From contig NZ_CP176580.1 of the NCBI RefSeq assembly GCF_046271865.1, positions 3,534,001-3,598,000 on the forward strand: a stretch of 64,000 bases of DNA, in the 5' to 3' direction. The DNA is from Nitrincola salilacus (GTDB taxonomy: Bacteria > Pseudomonadota > Gammaproteobacteria > Pseudomonadales > Balneatricaceae). Within the stretch, counting starts at the first letter, position 1. Every line of letters starts with the position of its first letter. Under the pieces are notes generated by a model, which ran no database searches, was not told the origin of the DNA, and saw nothing but the letters and a program-made list of their open reading frames with translations. A program made the position numbers and the translations under genes. This document shows positions 35,193 through 45,012 of the stretch, piece by piece.

Positions 35193-37217
35193 TTACTTAC
35201 GACGTCGAATCATGCGATAAAGGTATGTCTTCACTGAAGACCCGGAGGCTTGCTCTCTCTGGCGGGTGAGAAGTGTCACGGCCGATTCTGCATCAATCAC
35301 ATCCCCGGAATCAGGGTCCACATAGGTGGGATACAGAATCAAGGTTGCCACCACCAGTTGATCAAGTGTCAAGGTTCTGCTCCGACGATGACAGTTCATA
35401 TGATCTCGGGTCAGGCCCCAGCCTGCATAAAAAGGCAAACCATAGGTCGTGACGGGTATCCCTCTCAGCAACGCCTCAAAGCCGGTCAGAGAGGTCAGGG
35501 TATGCACTTCATCCACCTGCGCCAGCAGGTCAGGCATCGCGAGATCACGCACTTCCAGATCGCACAGCGTGTCGAGAGGCTGGCCGACAATTTCACCCAC
35601 ACGACCACCACCCACGACATCCGGGTGTGGCTTATAGATAATAAACGCATCGGGATTGGCTGTGCGAACGGCCTGAAGCAATTCAACATTACGCTTCAGT
35701 TGAGGTGATCCCATCCGGATCGAGGCGTCTGTTTCCACCTGACCCGGCACCAACAGAACGGGTCGGCCCGATGGCAAATTCAACCTGCCGGATCGCCCCA
35801 CATTGTATTTGGATAATCCCGCATCCACCAACCTTTGACGCAACTCGGCTCCGCTCTTCAGCAACACCTCATCAAACTCATGATGATTAAGCAGGTGCTC
35901 AAGATCACTGCTGCGAGTGGCATCGTAATAGATCCCCCGCGTATCCAACACCAAAGACAGCGGCGGCACCAGATCAACGCCGAGGCCCACAGATCGAATA
36001 AAACCATCCTCCATACGCCACAAGTGGGCTCCCGATGCCCGAACTGCCTGTTCAAGATCAGCGCCCACTTGGCTGGACCAGGCCAGCACACAATCCTCAG
36101 GCTTCAATCGCTTCAACACGGCACCACTCAACCGCTGGGAGAAGGTCAGCGTCGAACGCTCACCGAGAAAATGGGGTAGAAAACGCTTTTTATAACCGGA
36201 AAAACCCAGTGCAAACCAGCGCCCTGCCGTCTTGTCATTATGCTCTTTCTGCTGAGCCAGAAGCCGTATTGTCTGCTCCAGCTCGCAACGCTCACCGGTA
36301 TAAGGGTTTACATAACGCGAATACTCGATATACGCCGCATAAAAAACCTGTGCCAATGAGCGCTTCACCTGCCGACGTGGCAGAATCAACTTGTCCTGAG
36401 TCAGCCCCCAACCACTGTAAAAAGGCGCGCCGTAACAGATCACCTCTTTACCGGCCAACAGCGCCTCAAAGCCCAGTTGACTGGTGACCACATACACGCG
36501 GGAGACAGCATCAAGTAACGACCAGGGGCAGATATCATCACTCAGTAACGTGCAGCGTAACGATCTGGCCAGCGCCAGCAGATGCCCCTGCTTTTTTCCG
36601 GCAATCACATCGGGATGGATCTTGACCAGAACCTCTGCCTCGGGATTATCCCGCACGGCATCACGCAGCATCTGTTCAAAATGGGCCGCGCTGGCCATTC
36701 CAAACGCGATGGACGCATCTCCCGCCGTCTGATCCACCACCAGCACACGTGCAGTGCCGACGGGTTTAAGCACCACTTCTGGCGCATGATTATACTTGCT
36801 CAAGCGATACTGGCGCAGCAGTGCCATCGCCTGCTCGGCCCGCTGTAGCTGCCCCTCGCTAAACGAGGAGCTATACTCTGCAGCCTGAATCAGGGATTCC
36901 AGATCCGACGGGCGCGTTGCATCATAATAGACACCGCTGTAATCCGCGATCAGGCTATGTGCCGCCCCGCCACTGACACCCGGCAACAACGAACGCAGAA
37001 ATCCATCTTCCAGGCTGATGTAGTTCAAACCACAGCGCTGGGCGTAGTCTCGCGCTTTGTCTGCTGAAGACTTCAACCCCCAGCCAGCGATATGTGTCAC
37101 ATCCTTGCGCGCCCGAGAGTTCATCGACACCACCCGACAGCCCAGCAAGGCTTCCAGATGCTTTCGTCTGACCAGGCTGCGAACAAACACACCCACCACA
37201 GGTTCAGTCACTGTCAT
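35193..37217 (-). CDS. kpsC: KpsC-type capsule Kdo transferase
   Basis: 674 residues made of two homologous halves: GFLRSLLPG with YSGVYYDATRPSDLE, and GFIRSVGLGVD with TRGIYYDATRSSDLE. This is the KpsC layout with two beta-Kdo glycosyltransferase domains (GT99 and GT107) that extend the poly-Kdo linker on lysophosphatidylglycerol in ABC-dependent capsules. Here the KpsS starter enzyme and the KpsMTED exporter are not in the window. Similar tandem proteins also occur in other glycan loci, so the Kdo donor is probable rather than proven. The ATG at 37217 was preferred to a GTG six bases upstream. Confidence 0.9.
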   Translation of the reverse strand: MTVTEPVVGVFVRSLVRRKHLEALLGCRVVSMNSRARKDVTHIAGWGLKSSADKARDYAQRCGLNYISLEDGFLRSLLPGVSGGAAHSLIADYSGVYYDATRPSDLESLIQAAEYSSSFSEGQLQRAEQAMALLRQYRLSKYNHAPEVVLKPVGTARVLVVDQTAGDASIAFGMASAAHFEQMLRDAVRDNPEAEVLVKIHPDVIAGKKQGHLLALARSLRCTLLSDDICPWSLLDAVSRVYVVTSQLGFEALLAGKEVICYGAPFYSGWGLTQDKLILPRRQVKRSLAQVFYAAYIEYSRYVNPYTGERCELEQTIRLLAQQKEHNDKTAGRWFALGFSGYKKRFLPHFLGERSTLTFSQRLSGAVLKRLKPEDCVLAWSSQVGADLEQAVRASGAHLWRMEDGFIRSVGLGVDLVPPLSLVLDTRGIYYDATRSSDLEHLLNHHEFDEVLLKSGAELRQRLVDAGLSKYNVGRSGRLNLPSGRPVLLVPGQVETDASIRMGSPQLKRNVELLQAVRTANPDAFIIYKPHPDVVGGGRVGEIVGQPLDTLCDLEVRDLAMPDLLAQVDEVHTLTSLTGFEALLRGIPVTTYGLPFYAGWGLTRDHMNCHRRSRTLTLDQLVVATLILYPTYVDPDSGDVIDAESAVTLLTRQREQASGSSVKTYLYRMIRRRK

Positions 37218-37227
37218 AACCACTCAA

Positions 37228-38148
37228 TCACAGTCCTGCCCGCGCATTGGCCAGCAACCTCTGACAAGCGGCATCATCATTCATCAACCTGATAATGGCG
37301 TCTATCCACTCATGGGTGTTCATCGGCAGGAGCAAGCCGTTCATCTCGTGCGTCACCAAAGAGGCAAAAACCGGGTCCTTTGCATACACGCCCACGGCAC
37401 CGGTTGCCGTAATGTCAAAAAACTTGGTTGGCGAGCGTGCCGCATTGAATCTGCCCGGTAACAGCGGCGCCAGCCCTACCCGTCGGCCCGGTTGTTGCAG
37501 CAGTACCTGATAGGCTGGCCACTTCATGGGGTGCAGCACACGCACCTGATGGCACTTTGCAAACAACTTGCGTGCCGTCTTGCCACCAATCAACTCGAAG
37601 GTCAGGTCCGGTTGTTCCTGCAGCACGCCAGTCACCACCGGCACCAGCCACTCAAGCTCTGCCGCGTGGGAGGCGCTACCATGATAGAAAAAGGTTTTTG
37701 CACTCGATGTAATGCCATGATGCGGATAGCGCGGCGGTAATACACTAGGCTGCCACTCCCTGTACTTATCAGCCAGCCAAGCAGTGGATACCCATAATTG
37801 CGCACCGACCTTGTGTAACCACTGCCGGTGGCGCTGAGCCAGAGACCAGAGTTTCCATCGGTAGCGCAAAGGTAAGGCGGCATGCACTTGTCGATCCAGC
37901 AGATCATCATCCATGAAGTAGACCACAGAGGAGATCACCGACCGATTCTGCTGAACCCACTCCTTCCATAAAGACGGTATATAACGAACAAATACCACCT
38001 GTACCGAAGCACCGACCAGCGCCGGCAACTGATCAAAGTTGAAGCGTTCAACCGGGCACCCTGCATCACGCAGATAAGGCAATACAAAGAAATCCGTGGA
38101 TGGATTACTGCCCTCCTCAACCAGATACACTTGCTCATGCGGCTGCAC
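37228..38148 (-). CDS. GT-B fold glycosyltransferase
   Basis: 306 residues. A Rossmann-like C-terminal half carries FHGSASH-like YHGSASHAAELEWL, FELIGGKTARKLF and the donor-binding segment RVGLAPLLPGRFNAARSPTKFFD, ending in a DxxA/GL tail; this matches GT1/GT4-type enzymes. The N-terminal half (FFVLPYLRDAGCPVERFNFDQ) has no clear motif. Donor and acceptor are unknown. It lies five bases after the tandem-GT2 gene and 11 before kpsC, in the same transcript. Confidence 0.8.
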   Translation of the reverse strand: MQPHEQVYLVEEGSNPSTDFFVLPYLRDAGCPVERFNFDQLPALVGASVQVVFVRYIPSLWKEWVQQNRSVISSVVYFMDDDLLDRQVHAALPLRYRWKLWSLAQRHRQWLHKVGAQLWVSTAWLADKYREWQPSVLPPRYPHHGITSSAKTFFYHGSASHAAELEWLVPVVTGVLQEQPDLTFELIGGKTARKLFAKCHQVRVLHPMKWPAYQVLLQQPGRRVGLAPLLPGRFNAARSPTKFFDITATGAVGVYAKDPVFASLVTHEMNGLLLPMNTHEWIDAIIRLMNDDAACQRLLANARAGL

Positions 38149-38153
38149 AGCGA

Positions 38154-40295
38154 CTACTCCCAGGGTTTTTCGACGGCTGGCGCCTGATTCAGCGTAAAGT
38201 CCGCTCTTTTATAATTCAGGTTCGGATTATAAAAAGGGTCATGCTGCATCACATGCCGCCAGCGCTTGCGCATATAGTCTGCTTCGCTTTTCGCGCGGGC
38301 TTTTTTCTCGGGATTATCATCCTTGCCACGCGAGACAGACTCATGATGATACAGCTCGGCATAGGGAGTAAATACAACGCGAAAACCTGCCTCACGCACA
38401 CGCAAGCAATAGTCGACATCATTGAACGCTACAGCCAGATTAGCCGCATCCAACCCGCTCAGCTTCTGATACAGTGATTTTGGTGTCAGCATACAGGCAG
38501 CAGTCACAGCAGAGAGATCCTGAGCCAGCACAACCCGATCCATATAACCGGTATCACTCTTATCCAGATCACCATACATGTGATCGGCACACCCGCCGGG
38601 CCCGACACAATCACCTGCATGCTGGACACGACCATCAGAGAAATAAAGCTTTGCCCCCACCACACCCACACCTGGCTGCAACACCTGGCTGACCATCTCA
38701 TCCAGCCAGTCTTCGCTGATCACCTCAGTATCGTTGTTCAGCAAACAGATCAGCACTCCCTGAGCGTGCGCTGCGGCAAAGTTATTGATCGCCGAGAAGT
38801 TAAAAGGCTGATCATAGTGCAGCACCCGAACCCTTGGATCGGAGGAGGCGCTTTGCATAAAGGCCAGCGTATCCGGATCATCGCTCTGATTATCGATAAT
38901 CAACACCTCAAAATCCGGATAACCGGTTCTGGATAGCAGACTTTCAATACAGGGCTGAAGATGACTCAACATATTCCGGGTCGGTACCAGAATCGACACC
39001 TTCGGCAAGCTGGCTGGCAAGGCATACTGCACACGCAGATAACCCTGCGCTGTTCGCTGCACACTGGCGGCAATACCCTGCAGCGCCAGAGAGTACTCCA
39101 GTGCTTCCTGCGACAAACTGGACTCCCGTTCCTCTGACTTATCAGCCAGAGACTCATGGCTTAACTGGTGCCATAGAATAGCCGGGATATGCACAATGGC
39201 AGATGGCTCAATACCAGCGGTCGCCTGCAGCATCAGTGAATAGGGGCTCATCATCTGAGCGCTATTTCTGGCAATACTCATAAGCCTTTCTGCCTTCAGC
39301 GCAAAGACACTCCCCGTATATCCCGCGGTTCTGGCAAGCTCGATTGACCAGTCTGGCTTGAAGCAGGGATCAACCCGCTCGCGCTCAGCCGTGTGGTGAT
39401 CATGATCCGAGTAGATAAAACTGGCATCCTTACGGCGTCGAATCATAGCACTGAACCAGAAAAGTGCATGAGGTGCCAGCACCTTGCCTGCCGGTACCCA
39501 GAGCACCCAGTCGGATGCGGCAAACTGCAATTCCCCGCATGCCAGAGCCCTGTTCGGGCCCAGCACCTCCACCTCTGGCCAGCAATACGGCTGCAACTGC
39601 GCTGCCTGATCATCATTAACTTGCAGAAGAACCCGAACCGGCTTCATGATCTGGGCTTTGATCGAATAGAGTGACTCCACGACATCCGATAGTTTTGTCG
39701 CGGCTGTGGCGTCCAGCAATATAACAGGCTGCGCTGAGTACAGGCGACGGGCTCGCGACGCAATTGCTCGCTTATCCTGAGCGGTCAGCGTATCAAACCG
39801 GATAACCCAATCGGAGTAGGATATCTGAGGAGAATAACCACGGAACATCCCCACTGATTCATACGCACGCGGCAGATTCAGCAATGGCGTATACCAGAAG
39901 AGGTTTGCTCTTGAACGCTGAACCGGTGGAATCTTTCTTAAGGACGGCAACACCCGCTTCCACATCAGATAGGTGCGCTCAGCAATATTGACGCGCCGGA
40001 TCGTGAAATGAGTCAACTCATACTCCCCGGCACCCAGCAGCGGAACCAACTCCAGACGCGTGACACCGGCAGGAAGCTTCACCAACTCAAAAATTGTGCC
40101 CTTATAGGTGACCGGCAGATTGATTCTGTGGCTCTGATTGCCGGTATGAGCAAGAACAGATGCTGATAGCTGCCGCCCTTTTCGCCGAAGATGCCCACGC
40201 AGCAACACCCACCCTTCACGCAGCAGGTGCGACTCTTCACTCAACAGAACCCGGTCCAGCTCCGAAAAATCGATAGTGCTATTCAAACTAGCCAA
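38154..40295 (-). CDS. Tandem GT2 glycosyltransferase (WbbL/rhamnosyltransferase-like)
   Basis: 713 residues. An N-terminal beta-sandwich-like part (residues 1-150) is followed by a degenerate first GT-A domain (WVLWVPAGKVLAPHALFWF, YSDHDHHTAERERVDP) and a full second GT2 domain. That domain begins PKVSILVPTRNMLSHLQPCI (residue about 430), contains CLLNNDTEVISEDWL in place of DxD, and ends with FNDVDYCLRVREAGFRV. This architecture is typical of O-antigen or capsule glycosyltransferases adding rhamnose or related sugars. It is flanked by the methyltransferase/P-loop gene and the GT-B gene. Sugar specificity cannot be read. Confidence 0.85.
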   Translation of the reverse strand: MASLNSTIDFSELDRVLLSEESHLLREGWVLLRGHLRRKGRQLSASVLAHTGNQSHRINLPVTYKGTIFELVKLPAGVTRLELVPLLGAGEYELTHFTIRRVNIAERTYLMWKRVLPSLRKIPPVQRSRANLFWYTPLLNLPRAYESVGMFRGYSPQISYSDWVIRFDTLTAQDKRAIASRARRLYSAQPVILLDATAATKLSDVVESLYSIKAQIMKPVRVLLQVNDDQAAQLQPYCWPEVEVLGPNRALACGELQFAASDWVLWVPAGKVLAPHALFWFSAMIRRRKDASFIYSDHDHHTAERERVDPCFKPDWSIELARTAGYTGSVFALKAERLMSIARNSAQMMSPYSLMLQATAGIEPSAIVHIPAILWHQLSHESLADKSEERESSLSQEALEYSLALQGIAASVQRTAQGYLRVQYALPASLPKVSILVPTRNMLSHLQPCIESLLSRTGYPDFEVLIIDNQSDDPDTLAFMQSASSDPRVRVLHYDQPFNFSAINNFAAAHAQGVLICLLNNDTEVISEDWLDEMVSQVLQPGVGVVGAKLYFSDGRVQHAGDCVGPGGCADHMYGDLDKSDTGYMDRVVLAQDLSAVTAACMLTPKSLYQKLSGLDAANLAVAFNDVDYCLRVREAGFRVVFTPYAELYHHESVSRGKDDNPEKKARAKSEADYMRKRWRHVMQHDPFYNPNLNYKRADFTLNQAPAVEKPWE

Positions 40296-40340
40296 TTTCC
40301 AAACAACCTATACCTGAATCAGAGAGTAGTGGAAAACACA

Positions 40341-41801
40341 CTATTTCAATCCCCTGGACACTTTCTCTTTCAGTGATTCAAAAATAGATTTAGATGCACT
40401 GCTATTGGTCACTTTGATGAACGGAATCCTGTCACCTTTCGACACGATGCCCACCTCGACCCCCTGCAAAAAATCATCAAAGTCGATACGTGTGCTGAAG
40501 CCGCAGCGGAGTCCCGCATACCCGGGTGGCGCATCACCTCCATAGACATGGTTCAGCGCATCTTTACGGCCAACGGTAAAGGGAGACACCTTGATCTCTG
40601 CCGCTGTCTTGATATACAGCTGAAGAGGCTCAGGTTCCTGTGCAAAAGTATCAATCACCCAGCCAGAGATTCCCAGCGCCTGCCCCTGTATCGGGCTGTT
40701 TCCCTTCAAGGGTGAGTCAAAGTGCCATTTAAAGCGTTTTCTGTAGTGGCTTTCCAGACAGCTGGTTACATCCACCGTCCATTTCGGATTGCAGAATCGC
40801 TGCTCAAGTGCCAATTGATAACTGTCGGCACGCTCACGTGCACCCTGAGCCGACGACATGGATTTTTCCACATGCCAGGACAGAATCACCGGTATATAGC
40901 CCGCTTTTTCAATACACCTTATCAACTCATCCTGATACTTTTCAGGTACAAACGAATCCACTGCAAAATCGCGTTCACCAGCCAAAGTGATCCAGAGATG
41001 CACCAGCTCATCGATTAAACCATTGGCATATACCCGCTCGGTTGTCTTATCGATTGTGCCGGTCGTGAAGTTCTCGCTGATCGTTTCTCGCAGCAAGTCC
41101 GACACCTCATGCGCGCCATTCGCAACCTGCTGAAACACACCATCACCAGACACCACATGAACATCAGCCCGACCAAACAACTGACGCCCTATCGTGGATT
41201 TTCCAGTACCGGGGGTGCCCATCAACAGATAGGCAAAGGGGCGCATATGTTTGATATGCACCACATATCGCTGCACCGGATCGCCCTGCTGTTTTACGCT
41301 GTGACCTATGATTTTCCAGGCGTAATCCTGCAGAATCTCGCCCAGTTTCGAGCGCGAGGGGAAGTAGCACTGATCGATGGATCGGTCCACCAGCACCCAC
41401 TCACTCTCATTAGATGAAGCAATACCCACCTCAAGGACAAAAGTGCCACCCGGTGCCAGTCGACCCATCAAACGGTGAATCAGTTCGGCTTGATCCTCTG
41501 CATAATGCAGTGCCGATGCCAGCAGGATCAGATCGAACTCATCCTCTGGCAAGCTATCCCACGACTGATTCAAGAACCGGCATTCAGGAAAGCGCACCGA
41601 TGCCCGTTCAATCGCCTCTTTCGAGCGATCCATCCCGACCACACTGGATGCCCCGGCAAAGTGAGCATAGCCACAGAAATAGCCCTCATTACAGCCGACA
41701 TCCAACACCTTTCTTCCGGTAAGATCCGGCAAGCGAAACGCGATCAGCTTGTCATGTGACTCAGAGCCACCCTTCATACCGGGAAATGATTGATACTGCA
41801 T
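40341..41801 (-). CDS. SAM methyltransferase / P-loop kinase-like fusion
   Basis: About 486 residues in three parts. Residues 1-190 are a class I methyltransferase: start MQYQSFPGMKGG, SAM motif VLDVGCNEGYFCG and LILLASALHYAEDQ. Residues about 195-360 are a P-loop domain with LLMGTPGTGKSTIGRQLF, resembling small-molecule kinases. The C-terminal 120 residues (GISGWVIDTFAQEPEPLQL to FSTRIDFDDFLQG) look like a beta-sandwich seen attached to other polysaccharide enzymes, which I cannot name. The ATG at 41801 removes a 35-base overlap implied by a TTG at 41876 and restores the family start. A sugar or lipid methyl/phosphate modification is a guess from domain content. Confidence 0.78.
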   Translation of the reverse strand: MQYQSFPGMKGGSESHDKLIAFRLPDLTGRKVLDVGCNEGYFCGYAHFAGASSVVGMDRSKEAIERASVRFPECRFLNQSWDSLPEDEFDLILLASALHYAEDQAELIHRLMGRLAPGGTFVLEVGIASSNESEWVLVDRSIDQCYFPSRSKLGEILQDYAWKIIGHSVKQQGDPVQRYVVHIKHMRPFAYLLMGTPGTGKSTIGRQLFGRADVHVVSGDGVFQQVANGAHEVSDLLRETISENFTTGTIDKTTERVYANGLIDELVHLWITLAGERDFAVDSFVPEKYQDELIRCIEKAGYIPVILSWHVEKSMSSAQGARERADSYQLALEQRFCNPKWTVDVTSCLESHYRKRFKWHFDSPLKGNSPIQGQALGISGWVIDTFAQEPEPLQLYIKTAAEIKVSPFTVGRKDALNHVYGGDAPPGYAGLRCGFSTRIDFDDFLQGVEVGIVSKGDRIPFIKVTNSSASKSIFESLKEKVSRGLK

Positions 41802-41841
41802 ACTTGCGTGTACACCTTCAGTAAATAATGACTCGACACAC

Positions 41842-42384
41842 TCAGGGAGCAGGCTTACGCCCTTCTGCTTCCCCAACCCGAATAAAGTGCAACAGCGGAT
41901 TCATGCCACTGTTGATAACATCCGGATAGCGTTTCACGTAATAAGCAGAATCAAAGCCAGGACCGGGATTACGGCCCTCAAAGCCACCAAACTTCAAAAA
42001 ATGCAACGCAGGATTCGCCGAAAAATCAGGGTTGGCGGCAATATCGGGATACTCTTGCAGATACCACTTTGCATCAAACCAGCCGGAGTCAAGCAACTCC
42101 GCTGCTGTTTTCTGCAACTGAACACGCTGTCTGTGCCCCGAAGAGAACAGGGATAGAAGCTTGTTAGAGCCGCGCCCCTTCACCTGAGTCTTCTGACTAT
42201 CGAGGTCTACAGGGTTGTCAGAAACGCGCTGGCCCTCCATATCCGCTATCGTATTCTTGAGCGCACGATTTTCATGACGAAACCGTTCAAGCTCCTCCTG
42301 CACAAAATGCAGATGCTGTACCAGGCGCTCATTTTCATTCACCAGCTGTTTCATGCGCTCTTCATCATTATCAGGTTGCATCAC
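41842..42384 (-). CDS. Coiled-coil protein with two YPDV-type repeats
   Basis: 180 residues with no catalytic domain. Residues 10-50 are a coiled coil containing LVQHLHFVQEELERF, a motif typical of proteins in bacterial glycan clusters. Residues 102-178 are two repeats of the form FDxxWYLxxYPDIA...NPxLHFLxxGxxEGRxP. Both modules recur in neighbours (42398, 46953, 51661). Its 3' end lies 40 bases before the methyltransferase start and its ATG 13 bases after the WbsX-RgpF stop. Function unknown; a scaffold or targeting role is inference from the shared modules. Confidence 0.82.
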   Translation of the reverse strand: MMQPDNDEERMKQLVNENERLVQHLHFVQEELERFRHENRALKNTIADMEGQRVSDNPVDLDSQKTQVKGRGSNKLLSLFSSGHRQRVQLQKTAAELLDSGWFDAKWYLQEYPDIAANPDFSANPALHFLKFGGFEGRNPGPGFDSAYYVKRYPDVINSGMNPLLHFIRVGEAEGRKPAP

Positions 42385-42397
42385 TGTACCTTATCAC

Positions 42398-44959
42398 CTA
42401 GCCAACCTCTGCATATTTATAGGTATTGTCCTTGCGTTCACCATACTTGTGAATCGTTTTACCCTGCGCAACACATACAATACTGAAAAAACGCTCCAGC
42501 GCATGCGCCAGCGTTCCATCCACCTGCCCGGATTCCGGCTCAAAATCCTCAGCACCCAGGCCCAGTTGCAATACCTGGCTCAGCATATCCACCCGTGCCA
42601 TAAACATGGTGCCGGCAACAAATTCGTAATCATCCACCTCCTGCAACTCAATACCCAGCCTGTCGCAGAGAGTGGTCACATGCTGGCTGTTTGAGCCCCA
42701 GTAGCTGGACAGCGGCACCACATGATCCGCCGGCGAAATCAAACCGACAGACGGGTCCAGCACAAACAGACTGCGGGCTTTCAGATAGAAGCCCCTCGAC
42801 AGCAGCGCACGATACAGATCCTGTCGCCACTGCTCGCCATCCACCCGATGAGGGGATTTCTTGGTATGCACCTTCAACAGCAAATGGCAGCCATCCTCGA
42901 TCACACGCGGCAGAAGCTGCAAGAACGGCAGCACATCTCGGCCTTTGTTCTCATGTATTTCCAGATGCAGATCGTGAGCATAAGCATTGAAAATCTCCCG
43001 CACACGCTGCTCTTTATCCTGCGCTGTCGTGACATAGAACTTCACACCCTGCGTGGGCAACCACTCCAGGCTGCTCATGATCTCCTCCAGCACATCAGGA
43101 TAGAAAGCATGAATCACGATGCCCACTTTCAATTCCTGTGCCTGTTGTGTGAGCCTGTGCGCATCACTGACACTCTTCAGCCAGGCATAGCCATAGCGCT
43201 GATCCGGCTCCAGGTGCGCACCCTCGGCCCACTCATTCCAGGCATTGACAAACACCAGGCGCTCATCAGGATTCGGTTGCTGCAACAGCGTATGCGAAAA
43301 GGCATTTACAAGCAGTTGTGTAAACAACCTGGGGCAACTGTTGTGGAAGATCGTGCTCCGGTCTTTTTTACGTGCGGTATTATCCCATGAGGGCGTTGCG
43401 CCTCTGAAGAGCTTATAGCCCTCCTCTGTGTAAGCATCACTTCTTTCCAGAAAAATCCGCCAGTCGTATACCGTGCTGGATGAATCCGGATCATGCTTCT
43501 CCACCTGATCCGTAATATCGGGCGGCACACTGTTATTCGGTGGAAACTCAATCGCCGCATCGAATCCATAAATAACCGGATCCGCACACTCAAACGATTG
43601 CGGATAGGCCAGGTAGATCTCGCCGATGCCGTTATCACGACACCAGTCTCGCCAGCGCGTGGCGGTCTCTTTCATCGACGGGAAAAGATTGGGGCGATAG
43701 ATCAGCAACAGCGGCTTGCCATCAATGCGGATGTAACGTTCATCCTGCAAGTAACGGGCAATATTCTGGATAAACGCGATATCGTCTTCGTCAGAGTAGT
43801 GTTGCACCATCAGTAGATCATGATCCAGACCATCCCAGCGCCGACTCCAGTTCTCGTTGGCCCAACAGACACAAAAGGGGAAATCCAGCGATTTGTCTGC
43901 CAGCATATTATCCAGCGGCTGCTCCAGCAGGCGCTCGCCCGAAAACCAGTAAAGATAGTAGCAGAAACCCTCTATGCCATAATGGCGCGCCAGCTCTATC
44001 TGCTTAGCCTGTGCCTCACGATCCAGCAGATTGTAATAACCGATATCCTCATGCGGAACATGCGGCTGGTAGTGGCCGGCAAACTGCGATCTGGCGGGCT
44101 CAACATTGGTCCACTCGGTAAACCCCTTGCCCCACCACTCATCGTTCTCGGGGATCGCATGGAACTGCGGCAGATAGAAACAGATCACCTTAACCGGGGT
44201 ATTCCGCTCAACTCGGTCGGACTCGGCATAAGGGATATACTCAACCTCTGCCACCGTATAGCGCGATTGATAAGGGCCAGACGGGAAAGGCACAGGTTCC
44301 CGCCCCTCTTTATGCCCGCTGCACACATAGTGGATCAGCGGGTGTACGCCTGCCTCGGCGACATCCGGATACTGCTTTAAATAGTGCAGCGTGTCGAAAT
44401 GCTCCGACGGGTTCAAACCCATCTCCACACCAACGCTGAGATAGTGCGCCAAGGGATTCTCCTCGACACCCTCAACATCGGCGTTATGCTCCCGATAGTA
44501 AGACAGATCAAACAGGCCAGACTCAATGATGCGGCCATAACTGTAGGTATCCAGCCACTCAGGTCTTTGCAACAATGCGGCATCCAGGCGGATGCGTTGC
44601 TGCTCACGCAATGCGGTTTTTATCCGGGTCAGAATGATCGCGTCACTGGCCTGTATGCCCTGCCTGTCGTAGCAGAGCCTGATATTCAGCTCCAGCACAG
44701 GCAGCAAGGTCTCATCGTCACCGATGGCATCAACATAGTATTTGATCGCGTCTTCATAATTACCCTGAGCAAAGGCATCATTACCTTTGCCGAGGGCTGA
44801 GCCCTGCGCATAGTCCCGCCCCAGACGCCCCAACGAGATACCTACCGACAGATAGTGATGCTCGGGCGACAATCCTGAGTGAGCCACATCAGGGTAGTTC
44901 TGCTCATACCACTGGGCATCAAACAACACTTCATTCAGCAGGTTTTGCCGACTCAACAT
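42398..44959 (-). CDS. WbsX-like (GH99-like) and RgpF-domain glycan protein
   Basis: 853 residues. Residues 12-50 and 149-225 hold three YPDV-type repeats (FDAQWYEQNYPDVAHSG; FDTLHYLKQYPDVAEAG), separated by a short TPR-like segment. Residues about 258-600 are a WbsX/GH99-like domain starting ICFYLPQFHAIPENDEWWG and containing VNAWNEWAEGAHLEPD. Residues about 610-850 are a rhamnan-synthesis RgpF domain (VGIVIHAFYPDV, NKGRDVLPFL, KVHTKKSPH). WbsX and RgpF domains occur together in large polysaccharide enzymes, presumably forming or trimming rhamnose-type chains. The first bases of this gene lie in the 45-bp repeat flanking the inserted cassette upstream. Confidence 0.9.
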   Translation of the reverse strand: MLSRQNLLNEVLFDAQWYEQNYPDVAHSGLSPEHHYLSVGISLGRLGRDYAQGSALGKGNDAFAQGNYEDAIKYYVDAIGDDETLLPVLELNIRLCYDRQGIQASDAIILTRIKTALREQQRIRLDAALLQRPEWLDTYSYGRIIESGLFDLSYYREHNADVEGVEENPLAHYLSVGVEMGLNPSEHFDTLHYLKQYPDVAEAGVHPLIHYVCSGHKEGREPVPFPSGPYQSRYTVAEVEYIPYAESDRVERNTPVKVICFYLPQFHAIPENDEWWGKGFTEWTNVEPARSQFAGHYQPHVPHEDIGYYNLLDREAQAKQIELARHYGIEGFCYYLYWFSGERLLEQPLDNMLADKSLDFPFCVCWANENWSRRWDGLDHDLLMVQHYSDEDDIAFIQNIARYLQDERYIRIDGKPLLLIYRPNLFPSMKETATRWRDWCRDNGIGEIYLAYPQSFECADPVIYGFDAAIEFPPNNSVPPDITDQVEKHDPDSSSTVYDWRIFLERSDAYTEEGYKLFRGATPSWDNTARKKDRSTIFHNSCPRLFTQLLVNAFSHTLLQQPNPDERLVFVNAWNEWAEGAHLEPDQRYGYAWLKSVSDAHRLTQQAQELKVGIVIHAFYPDVLEEIMSSLEWLPTQGVKFYVTTAQDKEQRVREIFNAYAHDLHLEIHENKGRDVLPFLQLLPRVIEDGCHLLLKVHTKKSPHRVDGEQWRQDLYRALLSRGFYLKARSLFVLDPSVGLISPADHVVPLSSYWGSNSQHVTTLCDRLGIELQEVDDYEFVAGTMFMARVDMLSQVLQLGLGAEDFEPESGQVDGTLAHALERFFSIVCVAQGKTIHKYGERKDNTYKYAEVG

Positions 44960-44997
44960 TTACACACTCGCATAACATCCTTTTGCAAAAAAACAGG
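44954..44997. repeat. Left copy of 45-bp direct repeat flanking the ImmA/IrrE cassette
   Basis: CAACATTTACACACTCGCAT and the following AACATCCTTTTGCAAAAAAACAGGT recur at 46900-46945 with one extra T. The repeat covers the start codon of the WbsX gene and its upstream spacer. Confidence 0.92.
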
Positions 44998-45012
44998 TTG
45001 TGGGCTACACCC

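Noticed and set aside
42722..44380. Two long plus-strand open frames (222 and 186 codons)
   Set aside because: Antisense to the WbsX-RgpF gene, whose domains are unambiguous; the frames reflect its codon bias.
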